Shown here piece after piece: positions 52,986 to 64,000 of a DNA stretch of 64,000 nucleotides. Within the stretch, counting starts at the first letter, position 1, and the number at the start of each line of letters is the position of its first letter. The notes under the pieces were generated by a model. The model was not told the origin of the DNA, searched no databases, and was given only the letters and a program-made list of their open reading frames with translations. The stretch spans positions 26,629,619 to 26,693,618 of the forward strand of contig CM055830.1 in assembly GCA_029582265.1 (NCBI GenBank). Reading direction: 5' to 3'. The DNA is from Zoroaster sp. YZ-2022. Lineage: Eukaryota > Echinodermata > Asteroidea > Forcipulatida > Zoroasteridae. Both the position numbers and the translations under genes were made by a program.

Positions 52986-55971
52986 TTGAAAACTTTAAAA
53001 GTTATTCCCAACCCTAGAAATGTTTTTTTGTAACACTGTATAGTGCTGTATTGTTTGCGGTGAAACCGCATGCAAGTTGACGGTATTTTACAGAGGGCTA
53101 TGTGTCCATGGAGGCCGTTTAAGGTACGAAATAATTATCCAAATTCAAAAGTATGGTGTTTTTCTGAAAGGGGAGAACCTAAGCTTTAATTTAGATATAA
53201 AATTATCGGCCTCCCTTGAAAACTTTAAAAGTTATTCCCAACCATAGAAATGTTTTTTTTTGTAACACTGTATAGTGCTGTATTGTTTGCGGTGAAACCG
53301 CATGCAAGTTGACGGTATTTTACAGAGGGCTATGTGTCCATGGAGGCCGTTTAAGGTACGAAATAATTATCCAAATTCAAAAGTATGGTGTTTTTCTGAA
53401 AGGGGAGAACCTACGCTTTAATTTAGATATAAAATTATCGGCCTCCCTTGAAAACTTTAAAAGTTATTCCCAACCATAGAAATGTTTTTTTGTAACACTG
53501 TATAGTGCTGTATTGTTTGCGGTGAAACCGCATGCAAGTTGACGGTATTTTACAGAGGGCTATGTGTCCATGGAGGCCGTTTAAGGTACGAAATAATTAT
53601 CCAAATTCAAAAGTATGGTGTTTTTCTGAAAGGGGAGAACCTAAGCTTTAATTTAGATATAATATTATCGGCCTCCCTTGAAAACTTTAAAAGTTATTCC
53701 CAACCATAGAAATGTTTTTTTTGTAACACTGTATAGTGCTGTATTGTTTGCGGTGAAACCGCATGCAAGTTGACGGTATTTTACAGAGGGCTATGTGTCC
53801 ATGGAGGCCGTTTAAGGTACGAAATAATTATCCAAATTCAAAAGTATGGTGTTTTTCTGAAAGGGGAGAACCTAAGCTTTAATTTAGATATAAAATTATC
53901 GGCCTCCCTTGAAAACTTTAAAAGTTATTCCCAACCATAGAAATGTTTTTTTGTAACACTGTATAGTGTTGTATTGTTTGCGGTGAAACCGCATGCAAGT
54001 TGACGGTATTTTACAGAGGGCTATGTGTCCATGGAGGCCGTTTAAGGTACGAAATAATTATCCAAATTCAAAAGTATGGTGTTTTTCTGAAAGGGAGAAC
54101 CTACGCTTTAATTTAGATATAAAATTATCGGCCTCCCTTGAAAACTTTAAAAGTTATTCCCAACCATAGAAATGTTTTTTTTGTAACACTGTATAGTGAT
54201 GTATTGTTTGCGGTGAAACCGCATGCAAGTTGACGGTATTTTACAGAGGGCTATGTGTCCATGGAGGCCGTTTAAGGTACGAAATAATTATCCAAATTCA
54301 AAAGTATGGTGTTTTTCTGAAATGGGAGAACCTAAGCTTTAATTTAGATATAAAATTATCGGCCTCCCTTGAAAACTTTAAAAGTTATTCCCAACCATAG
54401 AAATGTTTTTTTTGTAACACTGTATAGTGCTGTATTGTTTGCGGTGAAACCGCATGCAAGTTGACGGTATTTTACAGAGGGCTATGTGTCCATGGAGGCC
54501 GTTTAAGGTACGAAATAATTATCCAAATTCAAAAGTATGGTGTTTTTCTGAAAAGGGGAGAACCTAAGCTTTAATTTAGATATAAAATTATCGGCCTCCC
54601 TTGAAAACTTTAAAAGTTATTCCCAACCATAGAAATGTTTTTTTTTGTAACACTGTATAGTGCTGTATTGTTTGCGGTGAAACCGCATGCAAGTTGACGG
54701 TATTTTACAGAGGGCTATGTGTCCATGGAGGCCGTTTAAGGTACGAAATAATTATCCAAATTCAAAAGTATTGGTTTTTCTGAAAGGGGAGAACCTACGC
54801 TTTAATTTAGATATAAAATTATCGACCTCCCTTGAAAACTTTAAAAGTTATTCCCAACCATAGAAATGTTTTTTTTTTGTAACACTGTATAGTGCTGTAT
54901 TGTTTGCGGTGAAACCGCATGCAAGTTGACCGTATTTTACAGAGGGCTGAGTGTCCATGGAGGCCGTTTAAGGTACGAAATAATTATCCAAATTCAAAAG
55001 CATTGGTTTTTCTGAAAGGGGAGAACCTAAGCTTTAATTTAGATATAAAATTATCGGCCTCCCTTGAAAACTTTAAAAGTTATTCCCAACCATAGAAATG
55101 TTTTTTTGTAACACTGTATAGTGCTGTATTGTTTGCGGTGAAACCGCATGCAAGTTGACGGTATTTTACAGAGGGCTATGTGTCCATGGAGGCCGTTTAA
55201 AGGTACGACGAATAATTATCCAAATTCAAAAGTATGGTGTTTTTCTGAAAAGGGGAGAACCTAAGCTTTAATTTAGATATAAAATTATCGGACCTCCCTT
55301 GAAAACTTTAAAAGTTATTCCCAACAATAGAAATGTTTTTTTGTAACACTGTATAGTGCTGTATTGTTTGCGGTGAAACCGCATGCAAGTTGACGGTATT
55401 TTACAGAGGGCTATGTGTCCATGGAGGCCGTTTAAAGTACGAAATAATTATCCAAATTCAAAAGTATGGTGTTTTTCTGAAAGGGGAGAACCTAAGCTTT
55501 AATTTAGATATAAAATTATCGGCCTCCCTTGAAAACTTTAAAAGTTATTCCCAAGCATAGAAATGTTTTTTTTGTAACACTGTATAGTGCTGTATTGTTT
55601 GCGGTGAAACCGCATACAAGTTGACGGTATTTTACAGAGGGCTATGTGTCCATGGAGGCCGTTTAAGGTACGAAATAATTATCCAAATTCAAAAGTATGG
55701 TGTTTTTCTCAAAAGGGGAGAACCTAAGCTTTAATTTAGATATAAAATTATCGGCCTCCCTTGAAAACTTTAAAAGTTATTCCCAACCATAGAAATGTTT
55801 TGTTTGTAATACTGTATAGTGCTGTATTGTTTGCGGTGAAACCGCATGCAAGTTGATGGTATTTTACAGAGGGCTATGTGTCCATGGAGGCCGTTTAAGG
55901 TACGAAATAATTATCCAAATTCAAAAGTATGGTGTTTTTCTGAAAAGGGAGAACCTAACGCTTTAATTTAG

Positions 55972-55990
55972 GATTTATTAAAAGGGCCCT
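55972..55990. other. Nineteen non-monomer bases at the contig edge
   Basis: After CTTTAATTTAG the expected ATATAAAATTATCGG does not follow. Instead the sequence reads GATTTATTAAAAGGGCCCT and stops at the N gap. It includes the palindrome AGGGCCCT (55983-55990), seen nowhere else in the window. It may be the edge of a different sequence or a low-quality contig end. Confidence 0.8.
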
Positions 55991-56490
55991 NNNNNNNNNN
56001 NNNNNNNNNNNNNNNNNNNNNNNNNNNNNNNNNNNNNNNNNNNNNNNNNNNNNNNNNNNNNNNNNNNNNNNNNNNNNNNNNNNNNNNNNNNNNNNNNNNN
56101 NNNNNNNNNNNNNNNNNNNNNNNNNNNNNNNNNNNNNNNNNNNNNNNNNNNNNNNNNNNNNNNNNNNNNNNNNNNNNNNNNNNNNNNNNNNNNNNNNNNN
56201 NNNNNNNNNNNNNNNNNNNNNNNNNNNNNNNNNNNNNNNNNNNNNNNNNNNNNNNNNNNNNNNNNNNNNNNNNNNNNNNNNNNNNNNNNNNNNNNNNNNN
56301 NNNNNNNNNNNNNNNNNNNNNNNNNNNNNNNNNNNNNNNNNNNNNNNNNNNNNNNNNNNNNNNNNNNNNNNNNNNNNNNNNNNNNNNNNNNNNNNNNNNN
56401 NNNNNNNNNNNNNNNNNNNNNNNNNNNNNNNNNNNNNNNNNNNNNNNNNNNNNNNNNNNNNNNNNNNNNNNNNNNNNNNNNNNNNNNNNN
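55991..56490. other. Assembly gap, 500 N
   Basis: Exactly 500 N. The landmark CTTTAATTTAG lies at 55961 and next at 56516. That distance of 555 bp is about 2.4 periods, so repeat register is not kept and the length is a placeholder. Two gaps of identical round length suggest scaffolding with a fixed 500 N spacer. Confidence 0.99.
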
Positions 56491-59400
56491 TTTTTCTGAA
56501 AGGGGAGAACCTAAGCTTTAATTTAGATATAAAATTATCGGCCTCCCTTGAAAACTTTAAAAGTTATTCCCAACCATAGAAATGTTTTTTTGTAACACTG
56601 TATAGTGCTGTATTGTTTGCGGTGAAACCGCATGCAAGTTGACGGTATTTTACAGAGGGCTATGTGTCCATGGAGGCCGTTTAAGGTACGAAATAATTAT
56701 CCAAATTCAAAAGTATGGTGTTTTTCTGAAAGGGGAGAACCTAAGCTTTAATTTAGATATAAAATTATTGGCCTCCCTTGAAAACTTTAAAAGTTATTCC
56801 CAACCATAGAAATGTTTTTTGTAACACTGTATAGTGTTGTATTGTTTGCGGTGAAACCGCATGCAAGTTGACGGTATTTTACAGAGGGCTATGTGTCCAT
56901 GGAGGCCGTTTAAGGTACGAAATAATTATCCAAATTCAAAAGTATGGTGTTTTCCTGAAAGAGGAGAACCTAAGCTTTAATTTAGATATAAAATTATCGG
57001 CCTCCCTTGAAAACTTTAAAAGTTATTCCCAACCATAGAAATGTTTTTTTTTGTAACACTGTATAGTGCTGTATTGTTTGCGGTGAAACCGCATGCAAGT
57101 TGACGGTATTTTACAGAGGGCTATGTGTCCATGGAGGCCGTTTAAGGTACGAAATAATTATCCAAATTCAAAAGTATGGTGTTTTTCTGAAAGGGGAGAA
57201 CCTAAGCTTTAATTTAGATATAAAATTATCGGCCTCCCTTGAAAACTTTAAAAGTTATTCCCAACCATAGAAATGTTTTTTTGTAACACTGTATAGTGCT
57301 GTATTGTTTGCGGTGAAACCGCATGCAAGTTGACGGTATTTTACAGAGGGCTATGTGTCCATGGAGGCCGTTTAAGGTACGAAATAATTATCCAAATTCA
57401 AAAGTATGGTGTTTTTCTGAAAGGGGAGAACCTACGCTTTAATTTAGATATAAAATTATCGACCTCCTTGAAAACTTTAAAAGTTATTCCCAACCATAGA
57501 AATGTTTTTTTTTTGTAACACTCTATAGTGCTGTATTGTTTGCGGTGAAACCGCATGCAAGTTGACGGTATTTTACAGAGGGCTATGTGTCCATGGAGGC
57601 CGTTTAAGGTACGAAATAATTATCCAAATTCAAAAGTATGGTGTTTTTCTGAAAGGGGAGAACCTACGCTTTAATTTAGATATAAAATTATCGGCCTCCC
57701 TTGAAAACTTTAAAAGTTATTCCCAACCATAGAAATGTTTTTTTGTAACACTGTATAGTGCTGTATTGTTTGCGGTGAAACCGCATGCAAGTTGACGGTA
57801 TTTTACAGAGGGCTATGTGTCCATGGAGGCCGTTTAAGGTACGAAATAATTATCCAAATTCAAAAGTATGGTGTTTTTCTGAAAGGGAGAACCTACGCTT
57901 TAATTTAGATATAAAATTATCGGCCTCCCTTGAAAACTTTAAAAGTTATTCCCAACCATAGAAATGTTTTTTTTGTAACACTGTATAGTGATGTATTGTT
58001 TGCGGTGAAACCGCATGCAAGTTGATGGTATTTTACAGAGGGCTATGTGTCCATGGAGGCCGTTTAAGGTACGAAATAATTATCCAAATTCAAAAGTATG
58101 GTGTTTTTCTGAAAGGGGAGAACCTAAGCTTTAATTTAGATATAAAATTATCGGCCTCCCTTGAAAACTTTAAAAGTTATTCCCAACCATAGAAATGTTT
58201 TTTTGTAACACTGTATAGTGTTGTATTGTTTGCGGTGAAACCGCCTGCAAGTTGACGGTATTTTACAGAGGGCTATGTCCATGGAGGCCGTTTAAGGTAC
58301 GAAATAATTATCCAAATTCAAAAGTATGGTGTTTTTCTGAAAGGGAGAACCTACGCTTTAATTTAGATATAAAATTATCGGCCTCCTTGAAAACTTTAAA
58401 AGTTATTCCCAACCATAGAAATGTTTTTTTGTAACACTGTATAGTGCTGTATTGTTTGCGGTGAAACCGCATGCAAGTTGACGGTATTTTACAGAGGGCT
58501 ATGTGTCCATGGAGGCCGTTTAAGGTACGAAATAATTATCCAAATTCAAAAGTATAGTGTTTTTCTGAAAGGGGAGAACCTACGCTTTAATTTAGATATA
58601 AAATTATCGGACTCCCTTGAAAACTTTAAAAGTTATTCCCAACCCTAGGAATGTTTTTTTTGTAACACTGTATAGTGCTGTATTGTTTGCGGTGAAACCG
58701 CATGCAATTTGACGGTATTTTACAGAGGGCTATGCGTCCATGGAGGCCGTTTAAGGTACGAAATAATTATCCAAATTCAAAAGTATGGTGTTTTTCTGAA
58801 AGGGGAGTACCTACGCTTTAATTTAGATATAAAATTATCGGCCTCCCTTGAAAACTTAAAAAGTTATTCCCAACCATAGAAATGTTTTTTGTAACACTGT
58901 ATAGTGTTGTATTGTTTGCGGTGAAACCGCATGCAAGTTGACGGTATTTTACAGAGGGCTATGTGTCCATGGAGGCCGTTTAAGGTACGAAATAATTATC
59001 CAAATTCAAAAGTATGGTGTTTTTTTGAAAGGGGAGAACCAACGATTTAATTTAGATATAAACTTATCGGCCTCTCTTGGAAACTTTAAAAGTTATTCCC
59101 AACCATAGAAATGTTTTTTTGTAACACTGTAAAGTGCTGTATTGTTTGCGGTGAAACCGCATGCAAGTTGACGGTATTTTACAGAGGGCTATGTGTCCAT
59201 GGAGGCCGTTTAAGGTACGAAATAATTATCCAAATTCAAAAGTATGGTGTTTTTCTGAAAGGGAGAACCTAAGCTTTAATTTAGATATAAAATTATCGGC
59301 CTCCTTGAAAACTTTAAAAGTTATTCCCAACCATAGAAATGTTTTTTTGTAACACTGTATAGTGCTGTATTGTTTGCGGTGAAACCGCATGCAAGTTGCC

Positions 59401-61137
59401 GGTATTTTACAGAGGGCTATGTGTCCATGGAGGCCGTTTAAGGTACGAAATAATTATCCAAATTCAAAAGTATGGTGTTTTTCTGAAAGGGGAGAACCTA
59501 AGCTTTAATTTAGATATAAAATTATCGGCCTCCTTGAAAACTTTAAAAGTTATTCCCAACCATAGAAATGTTTTTTTTGTAACACTGTATAGTGCTGTAT
59601 TGTTTGCGGTGAAACCGCATGCAAGTTGACGGTATTTTACAGAGGGCTATGTGTCCATGGAGGCCGTTTAAGGTACGAAATAATTATCCAAATTCAAAAG
59701 TATGGTGTTTTTCTGAAAGGGGAGAACCTACGCTTTAATTTAGATATAAAATTATCGGCCTCCCTTGAAAACTTTAAAAGTTATTCCCAACCATAGAAAT
59801 GTTTTTTGTAACACTGTATAGTGCTGTATTGTTTGCGGTGAAACCGCATGCAAGTTGACGGTATTTTACAGAGGGCTATGTGTCCATGGAGGCCGTTTAA
59901 GGTACGAAATAATTATCCAAATTCAAAAGTATGGTGTTTTTCTGAAAGGGGAGAACCTAAGCTTTAATTTAGATATAAAATTATCGGCCTCTCTTGAAAA
60001 CTTAAAAAGTTATTCCCAACCATAGAAATGTTTTTTTGGAACACTGTATAGTGTTGTATTGTTTGCGGTGAAACCGCATGCAAGTTGACGGTATTTTACA
60101 GAGGGCTATGTGTCCATGGAGGCCGTTTAAGGTACGAAATAATTATCCAAATTCAAAAGTATGGTGTTTTTCTGAAAGGGGAGAACCTAAGCTTTAATTT
60201 AGATATAAAATTATCGGCCTCCCTTGAAAACTTTAAAAGTTATTCCCAACCATAGAAATGTTTTTTTGGAACACTGTATAGTGCTGTATTGTTTGCGGTG
60301 AAACCGCATGCAAGTTGACGGTATTTTACAGAGGGCTATGTGTCCATGGAGGCCGTTTAAGGTACGAAATAATTATCCAAATTCAAATATATGGTGTTTT
60401 TCTGAAAGGGGAGAACCTAAGCTTTAATTTAGATATAAAATTATCGGCCTCCCTTGAAAACTTTAAAAGTTATTCCCAACCATAGAAATGTTTTTTTGTA
60501 ACACTGTATAGTGCTGTATTGTTTGCGGTGAAACCGCATGCAAGTTGACGGTATTTTACAGAGGGCTATGTGTCCATGGAGGCCGTTTAAGGTACGAAAT
60601 AATTATCCAAATTCAAAAGTATTGTGTTTTTCTGAAAGGGGAGAACCTAAGCTTTAATTTAGATATAAAATTATCGGCCTCCCTTGAAAACTTTAAAAGT
60701 TATTCCCAACCATAGAAATGTTTTTTTTGTAACACTGTATAGTGTGCTGTATTGTTTGCGGTGAAACCGCATGCAAGTTGACGGTATTTTACAGAGGGCT
60801 ATGTGTCCATGGAGGCCGTTTAAGGTACGAAATAATTATCCAAATTCAAAAGTATTGTGTTTTTCTGAAAGGGGAGAACCTAAGCTTTAATTTAGATATA
60901 AAATTATCGGCCTCCCTTGAAAACTTTAAAAGTTATTCCCAACCATAGAAATGTTTTTTTGTAACACTGTATAGTGCTGTATTGTTTGCGGTGAAACCGC
61001 ATGCAAGTTGACGGTATTTTACAGAGGGCTATGTGTCCATGGAGGCCGTTTAAGGTACGAAATAATTATCCAAATTCAAAAGTATGGTGTTTTTCTGAAA
61101 AGGAGAACCCTATGCTTTAATTTAGATATAAAATTAT

Positions 61138-61184
61138 CGCACACAATTGAAAACTTTAAAATTTATTCCCACCCATCCAATTGT
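61138..61184 (+). repeat. Monomer segment with clustered length-preserving substitutions
   Basis: ATCGCACACAATTGAAAAC replaces ATCGGCCTCCCTTGAAAAC, and the following stretch reads AAATTTATTCCCACCCATCC then AATTGTTTTTTG. The CGGCCTCC arm of the inverted pair is destroyed in this copy. Overall length is normal. Confidence 0.75.
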
Positions 61185-62170
61185 TTTTTGTAACACTGTA
61201 TAGTGCTGTATTGTTTGCGGTGAAACCGCATGCAAGTTGACGGTATTTTACAGAGGGCTATGTGTCCATGGAGGCCGTTTAAGGTACGAAATAATTATCC
61301 AAATTCAAAAGTATGGTGTTTTTCTGAAAGGGAGAACCTACGCTTTAATTTAGATATAAAATTATCGGCCTCCTTGAAAACTTTAAAGTTATTCCCAACC
61401 ATAGAAATGTTTTTTGTAACACTGTATAGTGTTGTATTGTTTGCGGTGAAACCGCATGCAAGTTGACGGTATTTTACAGAGGGCTATGTGTCCATGGAGG
61501 CCGTTTAAGGTACGAAATAATTATCCAAATTCAAAAGTATGGTGTTTTTCTGAAAGGGGAGAACCTAAGCTTTAATTTAGATATAAAATTATCGGCCTCC
61601 TTGAAAACTTTAAAAGTTATTCCCAACCATAGAAATGTTTTTTTGTAACACTGTATAGTGTTGTATTGTTTGCGGTGAAACCGCATGCAAGTTGACGGTA
61701 TTTTACAGAGGGCTATGTGTCCATGGAGGCCGTTTAAGGTACGAAATAATTATCCAAATTCAAAAGTATGGTGTTTTTCTGAAAGGGGAGAACCTAAGCT
61801 TTAATTTAGATATAAAATTATCGGCCTCCCTTGAAAACTTTAAAAGTTATTCCCAACCATAGAAATGTTTTTTGGAACACTGTATAGTGCTGTATTGTTT
61901 GCGGTGAAACCGCATGCAAGTTGACGGTATTTTACAGAGGGCTATGTGTCCATGGAGGCCGTTTAAGGTACGAAATAATTATCCAAATTCAAAAGTATGG
62001 TGTTTTTCTGAAAGGGGAGAACCTAAGCTTTAATTTAGATATAAAATTATCGGCCTCCCTTGAAAACTTTAAAAGTTATTCCCAACCATAGAAATGTTTT
62101 TTTTGTAACACTGTATAGTGCTGTATTGTTTGCGGTGAAACCGCATGCAAGTTGACGGTATTTTACAGCG

Positions 62171-62180
62171 GGCTATGGAG
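62171..62180 (+). repeat. Monomer with an 8-bp deletion
   Basis: GGCTATGGAG replaces GGCTATGTGTCCATGGAG. The eight missing bases lie between two ATG triplets, and the CCATGG palindrome is lost. Consistent with slippage between short direct repeats. Confidence 0.85.
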
Positions 62181-64000
62181 GCCGTTTAAGGTACGAAATA
62201 ATTATCCAAATTCAAAAGTATGGTGTTTTTCTGAAAGGGGAGAACCTAAGCTTTAATTTAGATATAAAATTATCGGCCTCCCTTGAAAACTTTAAAAGTT
62301 ATTCCCAACCATAGAAATGTTTTTTTTGTAACACTATAGTGCTGTATTGTTTGCGGTGAATCCGCATGCAAGTTGACGGTATTTTACAGAGGGCTATGTG
62401 TCCATGGAGGCCGTTTAAGGTACGAAATAATTATCCAAATTCAAAAGTATGGTGTTTTTCTGAAAGGGAGAACCTAAGCTTTAATTTAGATATAAAATTA
62501 TCGGCCTCCCTTGAAAACTTTAAAAGTTATTCCCAACCATAGAAATGTTTTTTGTAACACTGTATAGTGCTGTATTGTTTGCGGTGAAACCGCATGCAAG
62601 TTGACGGTATTTTACAGAGGGCTATGTGTCCATGGAGGCCGTTTAAGGTACGAAATAATTATCCAAATTCAAAAGTATGGTGTTTTTCTGAAAGGGGAGA
62701 ACCTAAGCTTTAATTTAGATATAAAATTATCGGCCTCCCTTGAAAACTTTAAAAGTTATTCCCAACCATAGAAATGTTTTTTTTTGTAACACTGTATAGT
62801 GCTGTATTGTTTGCGGTGAAACCGCATGCAAGTTGACGGTATTTTACAGAGGGCTATGTGTCCATGGAGGCCGTTTAAGGTACGAAATAATTATCCAAAT
62901 TCAAAAGTATGGTGTTTTTCTGAAAGGGTAGAACCTACGCTTTAATTTAGATATAAAATTATCGGCCTCCCTTGAAAACTTTAAAAGTTATTCCCAACCA
63001 TAGAAATGTTTTTTTTTTGTAACACTGTATAGTGCTGTATTGTTTGCGGTGAAACCGCATGCAAGTTGACGGTATTTTACAGAGGGCTATATGTCCATGG
63101 AGGCCGTTTAAGGTACGAAATAATTATCCAAATTCAAAAGTATGGTGTTTTTCTGAAAGGGGAGAACCTAAGCTTTAATTTAGATATAAAATTATCGGCC
63201 TCCCTTGAAAACTTTAAAAGTTATTCCCAACCATAGAAATGTTTTTTTTTGTAACACTGTATAGTGCTGTATTGTTTGCGGTGAAACCGCATGCAAGTTG
63301 ACGGTATTTTACAGAGGGCTATGTGTCCATGGAGGCCGTTTAAGGTACGAAATAATTATCCAAATTCAAAAGTATGGTGTTTTTCTGAAAGGGGAGAACC
63401 TACGCTTTAATTTAGATATAAAATTATCGGCCTCCCTTGAAAACTTTAAAAGTTATTCCCAACCATAGAAATGTTTTTTTGTAACACTGTATAGTGCTGT
63501 ATTGTTTGCGGTGAAACCGCATGCAAGTTGACGGTATTTTACAGAGGGCTATGTGTCCATGGAGGCCGTTTAAGGTACGAAATAATTATCCAAATTCAAA
63601 AGTATGGTGTTTTTCTGAAAGGGGAGAACCTAAGCTTTAATTTAGATATAAAATTATCGGCCTCCCTTGAAAACTTTAAAAGTTATTCCCAACCATAGAA
63701 ATGTTTTTTGTAACACTGTATAGTGCTGTATTGTTTGCGGTGAAACCGCATGCAAGTTGACGGTATTTTACAGAGGGCTATGTGTCCATGGAGGCCGTTT
63801 AAGGTACGAAATAATTATCCAAATTCAAAAGTATGGTGTTTTTCTGGAACGGCAGACCCTACGCTTTAATTTAGATATAAAATTATCGGCCTCCCTTGAA
63901 AACTTAAAAAGTTATTCCCAACCATAGAAATGTTTTTTTGGAACACTGTATAGTGCTGTATTGTTTGCGGTGAAACCGCGTGCAAGTTGACCGTATTTTA

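Larger units (their letters stand above)
37561..55971 (+). repeat. Satellite array, right homogeneous block (about 80 monomers)
   Basis: Regular head-to-tail copies with few indels, most with TATGGTG and CCTCCCTT. Marker frequencies differ from the left block: GTGTTG and TTGGAACAC are more common, and AAGCTT and ACGCTT copies alternate in places. Four copies with clustered changes or deletions stand out (42914-43110, 44649-44664, 49591-49600 and 52940-52985). No coding region or unrelated element interrupts it. The last normal bases are CTTTAATTTAG ending at 55971. Confidence 0.95.
56491..64000 (+). repeat. Satellite array, terminal block (about 33 monomers, last one incomplete)
   Basis: The same monomer resumes mid-unit at TTTTTCTGAAAGGGG and runs to the window end, stopping inside a copy at GACCGTATTTTA. 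It is mostly homogeneous, with a mix of CCTAAGC and CCTACGC copies and several TTGGAACAC copies (near 60037, 60268, 61873 and 63940). Odd copies lie at 61138-61184 and 63846-63862. No gene or other element is seen. Confidence 0.96.

Noticed and set aside
20786..56490. Gap lengths as real distances
   Set aside because: Both gaps are exactly 500 N and neither preserves repeat phase (about 2.27 and 2.4 periods between equivalent landmarks), so copy-number or spacing inferences across them are invalid.
1501..61648. Recurrent open frames of 60-134 codons on the + strand, most beginning near TTGACGGTATTTTACAG, and similar ones on the - strand
   Set aside because: They are the same stretch of the satellite read again and again. 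The period of about 230 is not a multiple of three, T-tract and other indels shift the frame from copy to copy, and most copies hit TAG at CAACCATAG. There is no ribosome-binding or splice context and no protein family resemblance. The longest real one (15096-15500) only joins two monomers through chance indels.
1..64000. CRISPR array
   Set aside because: The whole 230-bp unit is repeated, with no short repeat alternating with unique spacers, no cas genes and no leader. Direct tandem satellite explains everything.

Overview
This window is one continuous satellite DNA array. It holds no gene I can support on either strand. From base 1 to base 64000, apart from two blocks of N, it consists of head-to-tail copies of a single monomer of about 230 bp. 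Spacing between successive monomer landmarks near the start is 229, 231, 230, 231 and 231 bp. All copies lie in the same orientation. The 63,000 resolved bases hold roughly 270-275 copies. Base composition, counted on the first monomer, is about 36% G+C.

Organism: a long, homogeneous, non-coding tandem array with scaffold gaps of exactly 500 N points to a eukaryotic chromosome assembly, most likely pericentromeric, centromeric or other heterochromatin. I do not recognise the monomer and cannot name a taxon. CpG sites are present at close to the expected number (six in the first monomer), which hints at weak germline CpG methylation, as in many invertebrates. This is a weak inference.

Layout: (1) 1-20785, a fairly homogeneous array with a marked sub-family (GCGCTGAAA) at 13.7-19.3 kb. 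(2) 20786-21285, a 500 N gap. (3) 21286 to about 37560, a divergent block with many single-base indels and its own private variants (ATTCGAAAG, GAAAGCGC, TTGACAGTA). (4) About 37561-55971, a homogeneous array with short stretches of two-monomer (about 460 bp) higher-order alternation. (5) 55972-55990, nineteen bases that do not match the monomer, then a 500 N gap at 55991-56490. (6) 56491-64000, homogeneous array ending inside a monomer.

The monomer carries several short dyad symmetries: a GCGGT-gaa-ACCGC hairpin, a 13-bp AACTTT/AAAGTT dyad, an 8-bp CGGCCTCC/GGAGGCCG inverted pair 124 bp apart, and the palindromes ATAATTAT, GCATGC, CCATGG and AAGCTT. It also has a T-tract of variable length and a TATAAAA string. 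Open frames of 60-134 codons recur, but they are chance open stretches of the repeat that are shifted or stopped by T-tract and other indels. I found no separate genetic system. What merits a second look is the fine structure: higher-order units, rare variants shared at whole-monomer distances (exchange tracts), clusters of length-preserving substitutions, and deletions at short direct repeats.
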